Below are positions 1 through 9,476 of a stretch of 64,000 nt of DNA, piece by piece. This DNA comes from Nitrosomonas marina. Its GTDB lineage: Bacteria > Pseudomonadota > Gammaproteobacteria > Burkholderiales > Nitrosomonadaceae. The notes under the pieces were generated by a model. That model saw only the letters and a program-made list of their open reading frames with translations, did no database searches and was not told where the DNA came from. The translations under genes and the position numbers were made by a program. The first letter of the stretch is position 1, and every line of letters begins with the position of its first letter. The stretch is from the NCBI RefSeq assembly GCF_900110145.1, contig NZ_FOCP01000001.1, forward strand, positions 62,001 through 126,000, read 5' to 3'.

Positions 1-291
1 GATAAAAATTTCGGCGATGGCCAGTACGGCCAACTGCATCATAATACCGCCGAACATATTGTTGATGGCAAGCGTACCGTTACCTGCAGAGACTGCGGTA
101 ATACTCGTTACCATTTCCGGCAATTCGGTGATTGTAGCCAGAAAAATAAGCCCCATAAAAGCACGTGCGATTTTCGTCTGCTCGGCAATCGCATCAACGA
201 AGTATGACAAATACGTGCCGGATGTCCATATCGCACCGGCAAGCACAACAAAAATCAATAAATTGGTTGTTATTGAAAACGCTTCAAACAA
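1..291 (-). CDS. Sodium/calcium exchanger family protein (3' end outside window)
   Basis: Reading leftward, 97 residues are open to the window edge. They form hydrophobic segments and an alpha-repeat-like stretch (ATITELPEMVTS, then GNGTLAINNMFGG) typical of the CaCA cation/Ca2+ exchanger superfamily, inner-membrane antiporters. The start is inferred to be TTG at 291. A GGAGG at 299-303 lies 7 nt upstream, no in-frame ATG occurs for about 50 codons, and the start overlaps the stop of the upstream gene by 8 nt (TTGTTTGA), which implies translational coupling. Only one alpha-repeat is visible, so the ion cannot be assigned and either a full exchanger or a half-size protein is possible. Confidence 0.75.
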   Translation of the reverse strand, partial: MFEAFSITTNLLIFVVLAGAIWTSGTYLSYFVDAIAEQTKIARAFMGLIFLATITELPEMVTSITAVSAGNGTLAINNMFGGIMMQLAVLAIAEIFI

Positions 292-2752
292 TGAACCGCC
301 TCCAGTTTCCGTATTCGTTATAAATTTTGCCGCGCGGCAGGCACAGCCCGATTAAAAGCAAACCGCAGACCATACTGGAAATCAGGGAAACTGTGCTTGT
401 ATCGAAGAAAAACGGGGTAACCAGTAATGCTGTTCCCAAAGGCAATATAAAAAAACGAAATGCGCGGCCCGATTCGGCCAACGCAGTAACGGTTACCGTC
501 AGTACCAGTGAACCAATCAAATGATCGGCATTCGCCATGCCCGCCTCAGTGCCGATTGTCACACGTGTAAACATCAGCCAGACCCCAACAGGAATGCAGA
601 ATACCAGGTTCCAGGGTAGCGTCACGCCTCCGCCGAGCATTTCCTTGATAATGATGGATGGTTTCTGCGCAAAATCATCCTCAACCGTTTCCCATTTACC
701 TTCATCTGTATCGCCCTGAAAAAAGACGCGCAAAAGAGAGCGGCCTTGTTTTTTTCTACGGTAAAGAAATTCGGTGGTGGCTATCAATTCATCCAAAGAA
801 TAAGGAATCTGTATCAGCATCGCGGCCGCAGCAATTAAACATAGCGTGCACCATGTTCCAATCAGGATAGGTTGGATAATGATAAAGAAAATTGAAACAA
901 TACCGAGTGGCACTATCATAATACCGAACAGTATCACCAGCCATGGCATGGTACGCCAGCGTCTGGACGAACCCATAATTCCGGTTAGTATTTCGAGCGC
1001 GTAAGTCATTGCCCCAAGTCCAGCATCCGGTACCGGCCAGGCTTTGGAAACCGAAGATGTAATGATCTCTTCAGTACCATTTTTTGGGTCCTGTAGCGAA
1101 CCTGAAAAGAAAGGTTCCCACACACTATCGATATGACCCAGCTGATAAGCACATAAATAGCGGGATATAAAAAAACCGATAAATGCCAGAATGATGATTG
1201 GCAATCGCTGAAACCAGCTAGATGGGGAATAGGTCCATCCTGGTGGTATGGTAGGCCCGGTTTGGGCGGCAACAGGTGAAATGCCCGGTACCGGTCTAGT
1301 CAAAACTGCAAAGCCCATGACAAGCATGCCAACTATTGTATCGTTTAAATAAGCAGCTGCCGTTGGCGCCCAGAAAATTAACGGTGCCCCAAGCAACCAG
1401 AGTCCCACTCCGCCACAAAGCCAACGCGCCAGACCAAAACGCCAGGATAACGAAACAAATGAGAGCACTAGCAGCGCTATACCAGATAAGACATCGCTCC
1501 AGATCATTGCCTGTGATTCATAACCCAGCGTATAAGGCGCCATTATCAGCCAGCCAGCCAGACCCATATTAAGAAAATGCGCCCAAATATTCTCGCTGTG
1601 CTGGCGGCGATAATCCGATTCGTGCTTTTCTCTGATTCGGTCTGCATTTTTATGTTTCTCTTGTGCAGCCCGCACCCAGTCTGGCTCCGTTATATGATTT
1701 CTTTCATACCAGGCAGCAGGGTCTTTTTTGAGACTGGCAACAATACTTTTCAATCCATCATAAATGCGATGTTTGGGCTGCCAATCAAGCAATTTTTGTG
1801 CCTGAGTAGTATCCAGATCGTAATGATCGGAAGCCAGATCAATCATAAATGGTTTAATAAAAGGCTTTTCACCACGGTCGATTACATCAGGAATAACGGG
1901 CTCTGCTTTTTCCTCCAACCACGCGCCCGATTTTGCCAGAAATTCAGGCATATCTATGGTTTGCCATTCTTTTTTACCAAATACCAGATACCCGATCCTA
2001 TTTTGCAATTCCTGGTAACCCATCACTTCGCTTTCACCCGCGAGCATGATACTGTTTTCCGGCAGTTTCTTACGCCTGTCCACCACTTTCTGAAATAAAG
2101 CCACCATGTCTTCTTTATGGATAAAAGCCTGGCCGGCCATCAGGTCGCCCGCATAAAGATGGCTCTTGAAGTCGCGTTCATAAATTCTGGAAATCTGATA
2201 GGCTAATGTCGGTACTGCACTGTCATCATCATATACACCTGCCAGCCGCAAAATGGTATATGGCATTCGACCGTGCTGCTGCTTGATGATCTCTTCTGCT
2301 TCGGCTTTGGATTGTGGGTATGCCCAGCCTGGATTCAGCGGCATATTTTCATCAATTTTCTGACCAGGTACCGTTGGCTCATGGACCAGCATGGTACTGG
2401 CATAGACAAATCGTTCAACATCGAAATCTTGAAGAAATTTCAGTAAACGCCGGGTTCCGTCAACTGTTACATTCCTATACAGTGGGTGGTGCGCTCCGGT
2501 GAAATCATAGTAGGCCGCCAAATGGATGACGGCCGCTATTTTTTCTCCATGCTGCGCACGGACAGTATCCAAAGCTGTTCTTACAGAATCGTCAGACGTC
2601 AGGTCACATTCAATACTGGCTTCTGCCTTTTCACAGGGATTGATATCAAACCCAATAACCCGGTATCTTTGTTTCAAGCTTTGACTGAGCGTTTCGCCAA
2701 TATTCCCGGAAGCGCCTGTTACAATTACGAATGGTTTCTGTCGGCTGGCCAT
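284..2752 (-). CDS. NAD-dependent epimerase / SPW repeat / VKOR fusion membrane protein
   Basis: An 822-residue three-part protein. Residues 1 to about 330 are an extended short-chain dehydrogenase/epimerase, with the NAD-binding motif TGASGNIG near residue 13 and a catalytic YPQSKAEAE (YxxxK) motif. After a charged linker, residues about 385-490 form transmembrane segments with SPW-repeat character (GLAGWLIMAPYTLGY). From about 520 the protein is a polytopic membrane domain with the CxxC motif WCTLCL, as in vitamin K epoxide reductase (VKOR) homologues that form disulfides with a quinone. The substrate of the epimerase part is not evident. The family association is recognised from the motifs; the combined role (an envelope redox function) is inference. 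It is the first gene of a two-gene unit with the exchanger downstream. Confidence 0.8.
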   Translation of the reverse strand: MASRQKPFVIVTGASGNIGETLSQSLKQRYRVIGFDINPCEKAEASIECDLTSDDSVRTALDTVRAQHGEKIAAVIHLAAYYDFTGAHHPLYRNVTVDGTRRLLKFLQDFDVERFVYASTMLVHEPTVPGQKIDENMPLNPGWAYPQSKAEAEEIIKQQHGRMPYTILRLAGVYDDDSAVPTLAYQISRIYERDFKSHLYAGDLMAGQAFIHKEDMVALFQKVVDRRKKLPENSIMLAGESEVMGYQELQNRIGYLVFGKKEWQTIDMPEFLAKSGAWLEEKAEPVIPDVIDRGEKPFIKPFMIDLASDHYDLDTTQAQKLLDWQPKHRIYDGLKSIVASLKKDPAAWYERNHITEPDWVRAAQEKHKNADRIREKHESDYRRQHSENIWAHFLNMGLAGWLIMAPYTLGYESQAMIWSDVLSGIALLVLSFVSLSWRFGLARWLCGGVGLWLLGAPLIFWAPTAAAYLNDTIVGMLVMGFAVLTRPVPGISPVAAQTGPTIPPGWTYSPSSWFQRLPIIILAFIGFFISRYLCAYQLGHIDSVWEPFFSGSLQDPKNGTEEIITSSVSKAWPVPDAGLGAMTYALEILTGIMGSSRRWRTMPWLVILFGIMIVPLGIVSIFFIIIQPILIGTWCTLCLIAAAAMLIQIPYSLDELIATTEFLYRRKKQGRSLLRVFFQGDTDEGKWETVEDDFAQKPSIIIKEMLGGGVTLPWNLVFCIPVGVWLMFTRVTIGTEAGMANADHLIGSLVLTVTVTALAESGRAFRFFILPLGTALLVTPFFFDTSTVSLISSMVCGLLLIGLCLPRGKIYNEYGNWRRFIV

Positions 2753-3313
2753 TACTCTATTTACCTCTCTGATTCAATGAATTAACAGATTGATCTTGAA
2801 GGGTGGATTTTGTACTGCCGCGTAATATGCCGCGCTGGCTCCAGAGTTTTTGAATAATCAAAAACCCGGTTTAATCATTTTGAAGCGACTTTGTCGTAAG
2901 AGTTACGATACCAGAGATATCATAATTTTTGAAATCTGTAATAGAAACCATGCATGTTGTATTCATTCACTGCACGGGTCAGAATCGGCTTCGGAAATGG
3001 CCGGTAAACACCTCTTATCTTCTGTCAATCGCCAGCCAGATAACCAATTTAAATCATCGCAAAAAATAAAACCCGGTATTGATTCTCATATCAAACTTTA
3101 GATTTTGAACGTAAATTGTATTAAAATGCGGCACATTATTTTAGGATTATATAATCTTATTCAACAGGTTATCAATTACCTACTTCGTAACAGCTTTGGA
3201 AAAGCTATTTTCATACTCACCAACCAACAAAACATCATTATTTATATGACGCTGCCCACCTGCCGATTTATGCTTAAATTAACACCAGAATCCACGCGGC
3301 AGACAACTCCAAA
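2753..3313. other. Divergent intergenic region, no gene seen
   Basis: This 561-bp AT-rich gap separates the leftward fusion gene from the rightward symporter and should hold both promoters. Short open frames are present but none has a convincing ribosome binding site or recognisable product. An AT-rich stretch around 3147-3156 contains a TATAAT-like sequence on the plus strand, but no matching -35 hexamer is evident. No tRNA or structured RNA was recognised. Confidence 0.4.
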
Positions 3314-4744
3314 ATGAGCGAAACAATCTGGTCTTTCATTATTGTAATGATCTTGCTTACTATGAGCGGAACCATGGCGATGGTCCGAAAACGCAAAACC
3401 CCTGAAGATTATTTGGTGGCCAGCCGCAAAGTAAATCCCTGGCTCACGGCACTCTCGACTGTTGCTACCAATAACAGTGGTTTCATGTTCATAGGTATGA
3501 TTGCCTATACCTACCGTTTTGGTTATGAATCTGTCTGGCTTATGCTTGGATGGATACTGGGCGACCTTATCGTTTGGATTTTCATTCATCCACGTGTACG
3601 CAGAATTTCCGGGAATGCCAACATAAACACATTGCCATTGTTAATCGGGACCGAGAATAATAGCGTCAATCGCTTGATAGTCGTCAGCGCTGGTCTCATT
3701 ACCATTGTTTTCCTTGGAATCTACGCGGCAGCACAGTTGAAAGCCGGCAGCACTGCGCTACATGCATTATTTGGCTGGGAAATGTATGTTGGCGCACTTA
3801 TCGGCGCTTTCATTGTGATCGTTTATTCGTTTGCTGGCGGTATACGCGCTGACATCTGGACCGATGCTGCGCAGTCTTTTGCCATGATTATCACAATGCT
3901 GGCAATCCTGATTGCCGGATTTTTCAAAGTGGGTGGGCTGTCTGCGCTGACAGCGAATCTAGGCGCCCAGGATCCGGCACTTGTTTCCTGGTTTCCACAA
4001 GAGCTGCAGTTTGGCGTGTTTGCATTTATTACCGGCTATATTTTTGCCGGCCTTGGCACGATTGGCCAACCACATTTGATGACGCGCTTGCTGGCTATCA
4101 AATCAGTCGACGCAATCAAGCGTGCACGCATATATTACTTTATATGGTATATCATATTTTTTGCCGCCTCTATTGGTGTTGGCTTGTACTGCCGTGCGAT
4201 TATCCCAGATCTTGCCAATTTGCCAAGTGTTGCAGGTTTAAAAGAACCCACCGAACTAGCGCTACCAGTGCTCACTATGCAGCTGCTCCCGGGAATTTTT
4301 GTCGGGGTCGCCCTTGCAGGGCTATTTGCCGCGACAGTCTCCACGGCAGATTCGCAAATTATCGTGTGCTCGGGCACCCTAACCCAGGAAATTTTCCCGC
4401 GTTGGAAAGATTCTTATCTTGCCTCCAAGCTTGGCACGTTTGCTATCACGACCACCGCACTTGCGATTGCGCTTTTTGCACATGAAGGGGTCTTCGGTTT
4501 GGTACTTATTGCCTGGTCGGCAATGGGTGCAAGCCTCGGACCAGTTCTGGTTCTTCGTATGTTTTATCTCCCTTTGACTGCGCCGGTTGCGCTTGCCATG
4601 ATGGCAGTTGCGATTATCACTGCAACCCTCTGGCATTTTTCAGGATACGATGACGACTTGTTAAAGATCTTCCCGGCTACAATCGCTGCACTGTTAATTT
4701 ATCTGTGCTGGTACGTGATGAATCACGTTAAACTTTTCAAGTAA
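3314..4744 (+). CDS. Sodium:solute symporter (SSS family, PutP-like)
   Basis: The 476-residue polytopic protein has about 13 hydrophobic segments, the usual size of the SSS family. These inner-membrane carriers couple Na+ entry to uptake of proline, pantothenate, acetate or similar solutes. The early segment TNNSGFMFIGMIAYTYRFGY and the motif SFAGGIRADIWTDAAQS near residue 175 match the PutP-type pattern around the Na+/substrate region. The ATG at 3314 has only a weak Shine-Dalgarno sequence but places the first membrane helix at the N-terminus as expected. It stands alone, so the substrate cannot be told from context. A PutP-like specificity is only a guess. Confidence 0.85.
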   Translation: MSETIWSFIIVMILLTMSGTMAMVRKRKTPEDYLVASRKVNPWLTALSTVATNNSGFMFIGMIAYTYRFGYESVWLMLGWILGDLIVWIFIHPRVRRISGNANINTLPLLIGTENNSVNRLIVVSAGLITIVFLGIYAAAQLKAGSTALHALFGWEMYVGALIGAFIVIVYSFAGGIRADIWTDAAQSFAMIITMLAILIAGFFKVGGLSALTANLGAQDPALVSWFPQELQFGVFAFITGYIFAGLGTIGQPHLMTRLLAIKSVDAIKRARIYYFIWYIIFFAASIGVGLYCRAIIPDLANLPSVAGLKEPTELALPVLTMQLLPGIFVGVALAGLFAATVSTADSQIIVCSGTLTQEIFPRWKDSYLASKLGTFAITTTALAIALFAHEGVFGLVLIAWSAMGASLGPVLVLRMFYLPLTAPVALAMMAVAIITATLWHFSGYDDDLLKIFPATIAALLIYLCWYVMNHVKLFK

Positions 4745-5179
4745 ACTTTTTTACTTCTTTTCAACTAGAAAAATAACTTCCAGGCATTCAGAATCACACA
4801 CAAAAAACAAGTTGGTAACTGATTCTGTTTTACGACTCAGCACCAAAAAAGACACGCCATGTTTGAAACTTGAATTTTTCCGATAAGAATCGGACAGGAT
4901 ATACGCATTAAGTTCTAACAAGAACATTTTTCTGCATATCTTTCCACACAAAACAGCAACAGAATCAGCAACACAACTGATTGGCATGGAACAGGTTTAA
5001 GATTCTAATTAAATGTATAATATTTCTAGTCAATGCTGCTCATCACCATTTCGAATCGAAAATTCAATATCGCTCAACTGTTACAACTCATCCCGCAGCA
5101 AATGATGCTATACTTCTGCCGTCATTGATGCTTTGAATTCACTCATCATGCCCACTGCGCCACAACCCTTGAATTACGC
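4745..5179. other. Intergenic region, no gene seen
   Basis: This 435-bp AT-rich gap lies between two rightward genes. A short dyad (TCCGAT / ATCGGA, about 4877-4892) is present without a T-tract. The only sizable open frame lies on the minus strand (4751-4987). It has no ribosome binding site and no recognisable family, so it is not annotated. The region presumably carries the promoter of the diguanylate cyclase gene. Confidence 0.4.
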
Positions 5180-6328
5180 ATGAGTTTAAAAACCAGCACG
5201 TTGGCACATGCGCGCAATCGCCAGCTGCAAAATACGCTGAATGACCTGATCAGACAGGCCAGGGAAAACGAAAAAAAGCAAGAGCTTTACGAAACCCTCG
5301 GTTTTGAAATTATCGCTGCCGGTTCTCCGAAAGCACTGCTTGATCTGCTCCTGACAGAAACAATTGTACGCTGCCAGCTTGATGAAGCCGTTCTGTGTCT
5401 GATTGATCGTCATAGAGATATCAAACGCCTGTTTTTCAATCACAATGATGAAATTCGCGTGCTATACGAAAACAGGCTGGTGATACTGGATTGCGTCAAA
5501 GAGACCGGATTTGTCGACTCTCTGACCCGTACGCCGTTACTTGGTGCCGCACCGTTAAAAAATTTCCACTGGATGGCTTCCGGCTTGAAAACAAGCAGCC
5601 CGTTCAAAAGCGCGGCATACCTGCCGCTATTGAGAGGCAACAGCATTATCGGCGCGCTATTTCTGCTGAGCCACGACAGTAACAGGTTTCCGAAAGATGC
5701 AGGTACGCTTTTTTTGCAAAAACTATCCATCATGGCCGCTGTTGCCGTGGAAAACTGCCTTAATCAGCAAAGAGTCAAGGAGATCAGTTATCAGGATGTG
5801 CTTACCCAGGTTTATAACCGGCGTTATTTTGATTTGCGCTTCAAGGACGAAATTGAACGCACGCTGCGTCTGCAGGACGACCTTGTCTGCATGTTTCTCG
5901 ATGTTGATTTTTTCAAAAAAATAAATGACACCTATGGTCACCAGACAGGCGATAAAACGCTTATACACATTGCGAATCTGATAAAAGAACATTTACGCGC
6001 CTGTGACATAGTAGCACGCTACGGCGGAGAAGAATTTGTGGCTGCGCTGCCGGCGACAACTCTGCAGCAAGCCCTTGAAATCGCCGGACGCCTGCGCGAA
6101 ACCGTTCAGTCAACGGCCCACCACTTGGAAACCGAGTCTTTTCATGTCACCATTTCAATCGGCATGACGCACTTCAAAAGTCTGGGCTCGCTTCAGCACC
6201 AGAACCGACCGGATAGTGAACAGATTGCCGCCCTTATGCTTGACTATGCGGATAAAGCACTATATCAGGCAAAATCCGAAGGCAGAAACCGGGTTGTGGT
6301 GTACGATCCGGACATCGTCATCACTTAA
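5180..6328 (+). CDS. Diguanylate cyclase with DUF484/GAF-like sensor domain
   Basis: The protein has 382 residues. Residues 1 to about 200 begin with a basic, helical stretch and continue as a DUF484/GAF-like fold. Residues about 205-375 form a complete GGDEF domain that makes cyclic di-GMP from two GTP. The active-site loop is YGGEEF near residue 281. An RxxD inhibitory site (RACD) lies five residues before it, so product feedback inhibition is probably intact. The metal-binding FLDVDFFKKIND motif is also present. There is no signal peptide or membrane segment, so the enzyme should be cytosolic and sense a soluble signal through the N-terminal domain. The gene is isolated. Together with the PilZ protein at 33325 and the EAL-HDOD protein at 16865 it shows that c-di-GMP signalling operates here. 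Confidence 0.9.
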   Translation: MSLKTSTLAHARNRQLQNTLNDLIRQARENEKKQELYETLGFEIIAAGSPKALLDLLLTETIVRCQLDEAVLCLIDRHRDIKRLFFNHNDEIRVLYENRLVILDCVKETGFVDSLTRTPLLGAAPLKNFHWMASGLKTSSPFKSAAYLPLLRGNSIIGALFLLSHDSNRFPKDAGTLFLQKLSIMAAVAVENCLNQQRVKEISYQDVLTQVYNRRYFDLRFKDEIERTLRLQDDLVCMFLDVDFFKKINDTYGHQTGDKTLIHIANLIKEHLRACDIVARYGGEEFVAALPATTLQQALEIAGRLRETVQSTAHHLETESFHVTISIGMTHFKSLGSLQHQNRPDSEQIAALMLDYADKALYQAKSEGRNRVVVYDPDIVIT

Positions 6329-6581
6329 GGACTTTTCCCTGCATTGCGCTTGTTATACCAGTTTTCAGCAGTTTTATTGAAGGACTGGCATGCATAAAGA
6401 TCGTGCGATGAGCCCCGCACCTTATCTGCCATTTTGATATCGTCCAGATCGATTTCCAAAAATCAGCCAGGATTTTCCAACGTTCCAACTACAATTCCAA
6501 ATTTTTGTGCCCGTCTTCATTACGCTGGGATAAATGCCATTATGCCTGTTCAATAACTACGGTCACTCTATGTTGGCGATA

Positions 6582-7730
6582 CTACGCAATATTATTTCTG
6601 ATCCAGGTTTTACAATCTATGAAATCCTGGTTAGCCTTGGTGCCTGCCAGTCCGTTGTTCTGAATCACCTGTTCCCAGGCATATCCGACCTGCCTTCTTG
6701 TTCTTCCGGCAAAGTTGACTCTTGTGGCGTTATTACCGTTGTATTTGACGTGATCCCCGAAATGGATATGCCATCCGGCGCCGATACCCGCATCGAATCT
6801 TTTCTGGATGACCTGGTTACCGGATATCTGAAGCTGGACGGAACCAGTCTCCAGCTGCGTCGCGGAATGATTGGGCACAGTGTCAGGCACAGTATTGCGC
6901 ATCGCTTCGTTCGAAGAAGCAATTTCCAATGACTTGTTTCCCATCACATCTGCTTCACGCTCCAGCGCGTGATCATCATTCACCGGCACGCCTTCTTTCA
7001 ATTGCATCGTTGGTTGAACCCGCCCCTGGGCCTGCTGCACCACATGCCAGGCCTCGTGCGGCAAATGCTGTTCCTGCCCCGTGGCCAGATGTATATCGGT
7101 CCCTTGCGCATAGGCAAGTGCATTCAGCTGCGCCGGTTTGTCGGAATTGTAATGCACGCGTACATTGTCCATGGAAATGCCGGAAAGTGACTCGATCCCA
7201 GTTTTGAGATTATCCGGCAGGCCGGTGTTATTCGATGGTGCATCAGGTGTTTCCTTACGCTGCAGCAGTTTGTCGGAAACGGACTTGCCCTGCAGGGTCT
7301 CTTCTTCAAGTTTTTGTACCGTCATGGATTTCCCTTGCAGCAACTCTTCGTCTTCCATGCGCTGCAAGGTGTCGAATTTACCCTGGACAGGTTCATCTTC
7401 CTCCATACGCTGCGCAGCATCGAATCGTCCCTGCATCAATTCATCTTCGGGTGTGTTCTGCAATTGTGCAGCAGCATTGCCTGCGTAATTAAACCGGTTT
7501 CTCTGTACAGTCATGCGGGGGCTGTTATGGACCGACTCAGCCTCTCTTCGTTGTGAAACAACGCGTGGGCTGGCAGCGATGCCGGCAATTAACCTGCGCT
7601 GTGCAATGGTTTCTGTACGTGTATCTGCAAGACCGGGGGTATTGACTGCGCGGTGATTCCGACCTGCACGAGGACTGTTGTTTGCATGGCGGTTGCGCTG
7701 TTCCAAATCAGGCGATACGACTCGTCTCAT
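6582..7730 (-). CDS. DUF4157 (eCIS core domain) protein with HEAWH motif
   Basis: The protein has 382 residues and no signal peptide. The first 90 residues are basic and low in complexity. Residues about 95-165 hold four imperfect repeats of a Q-G-K/R-F/S...Q-R/K-M/L-E-E/D unit. Residues about 170-245 match DUF4157, a domain found in proteins linked to extracellular contractile injection systems (eCIS), and include LPHEAWHVVQQAQGR with a zincin-type HExxH. The C-terminal about 75 residues are unassigned and could be a toxin or cargo domain. The start has a strong ribosome binding site (GGAGGAAGG). No contractile injection structural genes are near, so it is an orphan here. Effector or scaffold roles are inference. 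Confidence 0.8.
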   Translation of the reverse strand: MRRVVSPDLEQRNRHANNSPRAGRNHRAVNTPGLADTRTETIAQRRLIAGIAASPRVVSQRREAESVHNSPRMTVQRNRFNYAGNAAAQLQNTPEDELMQGRFDAAQRMEEDEPVQGKFDTLQRMEDEELLQGKSMTVQKLEEETLQGKSVSDKLLQRKETPDAPSNNTGLPDNLKTGIESLSGISMDNVRVHYNSDKPAQLNALAYAQGTDIHLATGQEQHLPHEAWHVVQQAQGRVQPTMQLKEGVPVNDDHALEREADVMGNKSLEIASSNEAMRNTVPDTVPNHSATQLETGSVQLQISGNQVIQKRFDAGIGAGWHIHFGDHVKYNGNNATRVNFAGRTRRQVGYAWEQVIQNNGLAGTKANQDFIDCKTWIRNNIA

Positions 7731-7985
7731 ACCTTCCTCCGTTAAAATTTACATTCAACAGGTTGCTCATGCCCGTCTATGCCGCTACAGCAGCAGCCCA
7801 GGAACGGATAAAGTTATTTGCGAATATTTTGTCACGTCCTGAACAGATAAGCATATCATGTTGCGATAATACCGGCAGCATAGAATATGCAGACAGCTCC
7901 CGGGTGCACTACTGGCCTGGACAGACCGTCCCTGTATCAGCATGTGCTGCTGGTAAATTCCTGACATACCTCTGTAACAGACAAA

Positions 7986-9263
7986 TTAGATATCAGTCAC
8001 AGCAAGTGCCTGCTCGATATCGCCAATAATATCGTCGATATGTTCAATACCAACGGATAAGCGTACCAGATCCTGACTTACCCCGGCAGCCGCCAGCTCA
8101 TTCTCATTCAACTGCCGGTGCGTGGTCGATGCAGGATGACACGCCAGTGACTTGGCATCGCCGATATTTACCAGGCGCAGAATCATGTTCAACGCATCAA
8201 TAAACTGTACGCCGGCGTTAAACCCGCCCTTAATACCAAAGCTTAAAATGCCTGAAGCTTTTCCACCGGTAATTTTCTGACAGGTCTGGAAATACGGGCT
8301 ATTGGGCAATGCCGCGTAATTAACCCATTCGATTTTGTCATGATTTTGTAAAAACGCCGCCACTTTTTCGGCATTTTCACAATGTCGTTCCATACGCAAT
8401 CCTAATGTCTCAAGGCCCTGCATAATCAGAAACGAATTAAAAGGTGATAATGCCGCCCCCATATTTCTCAGGGGCACAACACGGCAGCGCCCTATATACG
8501 CCGCCGGACCCAAGGCTTCAGTATACACCACGCCATGATATGACGGGTCGGGTTCGTTCAGCATCTTGAATCTATCTTTATGAACTACCCAGTCAAACCG
8601 GCCGGAATCGATAATCGCGCCACCGATACAGGTCCCATGCCCGCCAATGTATTTGGTCAGCGAATGCACGACGATATCTGCACCCAATTCAAATGGACGG
8701 CACAAATACGGCGTCGCAACAGTATTATCGACAATCAGCGGTACGCCAAACTTGTGTCCAATAGTCGCCAGACGTTCTATATCAACTACATTGCCTGCCG
8801 GATTGCCGATTGATTCGCAAAATATCGCTCGGGTATTTGCATCTATCGCCTGCTCAATCGCATCAAAATCTTCATGCGACACCATGCGAACGTCTATGCC
8901 CTGTCTGGGCAGTGAATGCGCAAAAAGATTATACGTGCCGCCGTACAACTGGCTGATACTGACAATATTCGTACCCGCGTCGCAGATACACTGTATTGCG
9001 TACGTAATTGCTGCCATGCCGGAAGCCACCGCAAGCGCACCCACACCACCTTCCATCGCCGCCAAACGCTGTTCCAGCACGTCGGACGTCGGGTTCATGA
9101 TACGCGTGTATATGTTCCCCGGTACTTTCAGGTCAAAAAGATCGGCGCCATGCTGCGTGTCTTTGAACGTAAATGAAGTGGTTTGATAAATCGGCACCGC
9201 TGCGGCGCGGGTTGTCGCTTCAGACGCATACGCGTGGTGCAAAGCCAGGGTTTCAAGTTTCAT
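7986..9263 (-). CDS. metY: O-acetylhomoserine sulfhydrylase (PLP enzyme)
   Basis: At 425 residues it has the standard length of the Cys/Met-metabolism PLP family, in the long O-acetylhomoserine aminocarboxypropyltransferase branch. This enzyme makes homocysteine from O-acetylhomoserine and sulfide in the cytosol. The PLP lysine is K204 in HSLTKYIGGHG, and the cofactor-binding VASGMAAITY and VDNTVATPYL motifs are intact. The ATG start has a purine-rich upstream sequence. No SAM riboswitch was recognised in the 213-bp upstream gap. The nearby sulfotransferase gene uses activated sulfate, but a joint sulfur role is not shown. Confidence 0.93.
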   Translation of the reverse strand: MKLETLALHHAYASEATTRAAAVPIYQTTSFTFKDTQHGADLFDLKVPGNIYTRIMNPTSDVLEQRLAAMEGGVGALAVASGMAAITYAIQCICDAGTNIVSISQLYGGTYNLFAHSLPRQGIDVRMVSHEDFDAIEQAIDANTRAIFCESIGNPAGNVVDIERLATIGHKFGVPLIVDNTVATPYLCRPFELGADIVVHSLTKYIGGHGTCIGGAIIDSGRFDWVVHKDRFKMLNEPDPSYHGVVYTEALGPAAYIGRCRVVPLRNMGAALSPFNSFLIMQGLETLGLRMERHCENAEKVAAFLQNHDKIEWVNYAALPNSPYFQTCQKITGGKASGILSFGIKGGFNAGVQFIDALNMILRLVNIGDAKSLACHPASTTHRQLNENELAAAGVSQDLVRLSVGIEHIDDIIGDIEQALAVTDI

Positions 9264-9350
9264 GTTTTTTCTCTGCTTTATAGGTTAAAGATAGATTTCT
9301 TGTGCGCACCTGACGCACCCGTATCGCTCTCGAATTGACATTTTTACACC

Positions 9351-9385
9351 GAAAGAAAAGGGATTGAACAATCCGTTTCCTTTCT
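9351..9385 (-). terminator. Hairpin after the thioesterase gene, possible terminator
   Basis: The segment folds as an imperfect stem (GAAAG..GGATT pairing with AATCC..CTTTC) around a GAAC loop. It lies between the stop of the thioesterase gene and the start of metY. There is no clear run of T after the stem on the minus strand, so termination activity is uncertain. It might instead be a leader structure of metY. Confidence 0.35.
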
Positions 9386-9476
9386 CTAAAAATAAAAGCT
9401 TCCTTGTTGAAAAGTTGTATGATCATTGATTCCGGAGATGAATGGAGTTCACATCCCGTCCGGGCTCAATCGTCAT

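Noticed and set aside
4751-4987. Minus-strand ORF of 78 codons between symporter and cyclase genes
   Set aside because: No ribosome binding site, no recognisable domain, AT-rich intergenic composition; likely chance.
9264-9476. SAM riboswitch upstream of metY
   Set aside because: No conserved SAM-I or SAM-II elements seen, only a simple hairpin with no T-tract.
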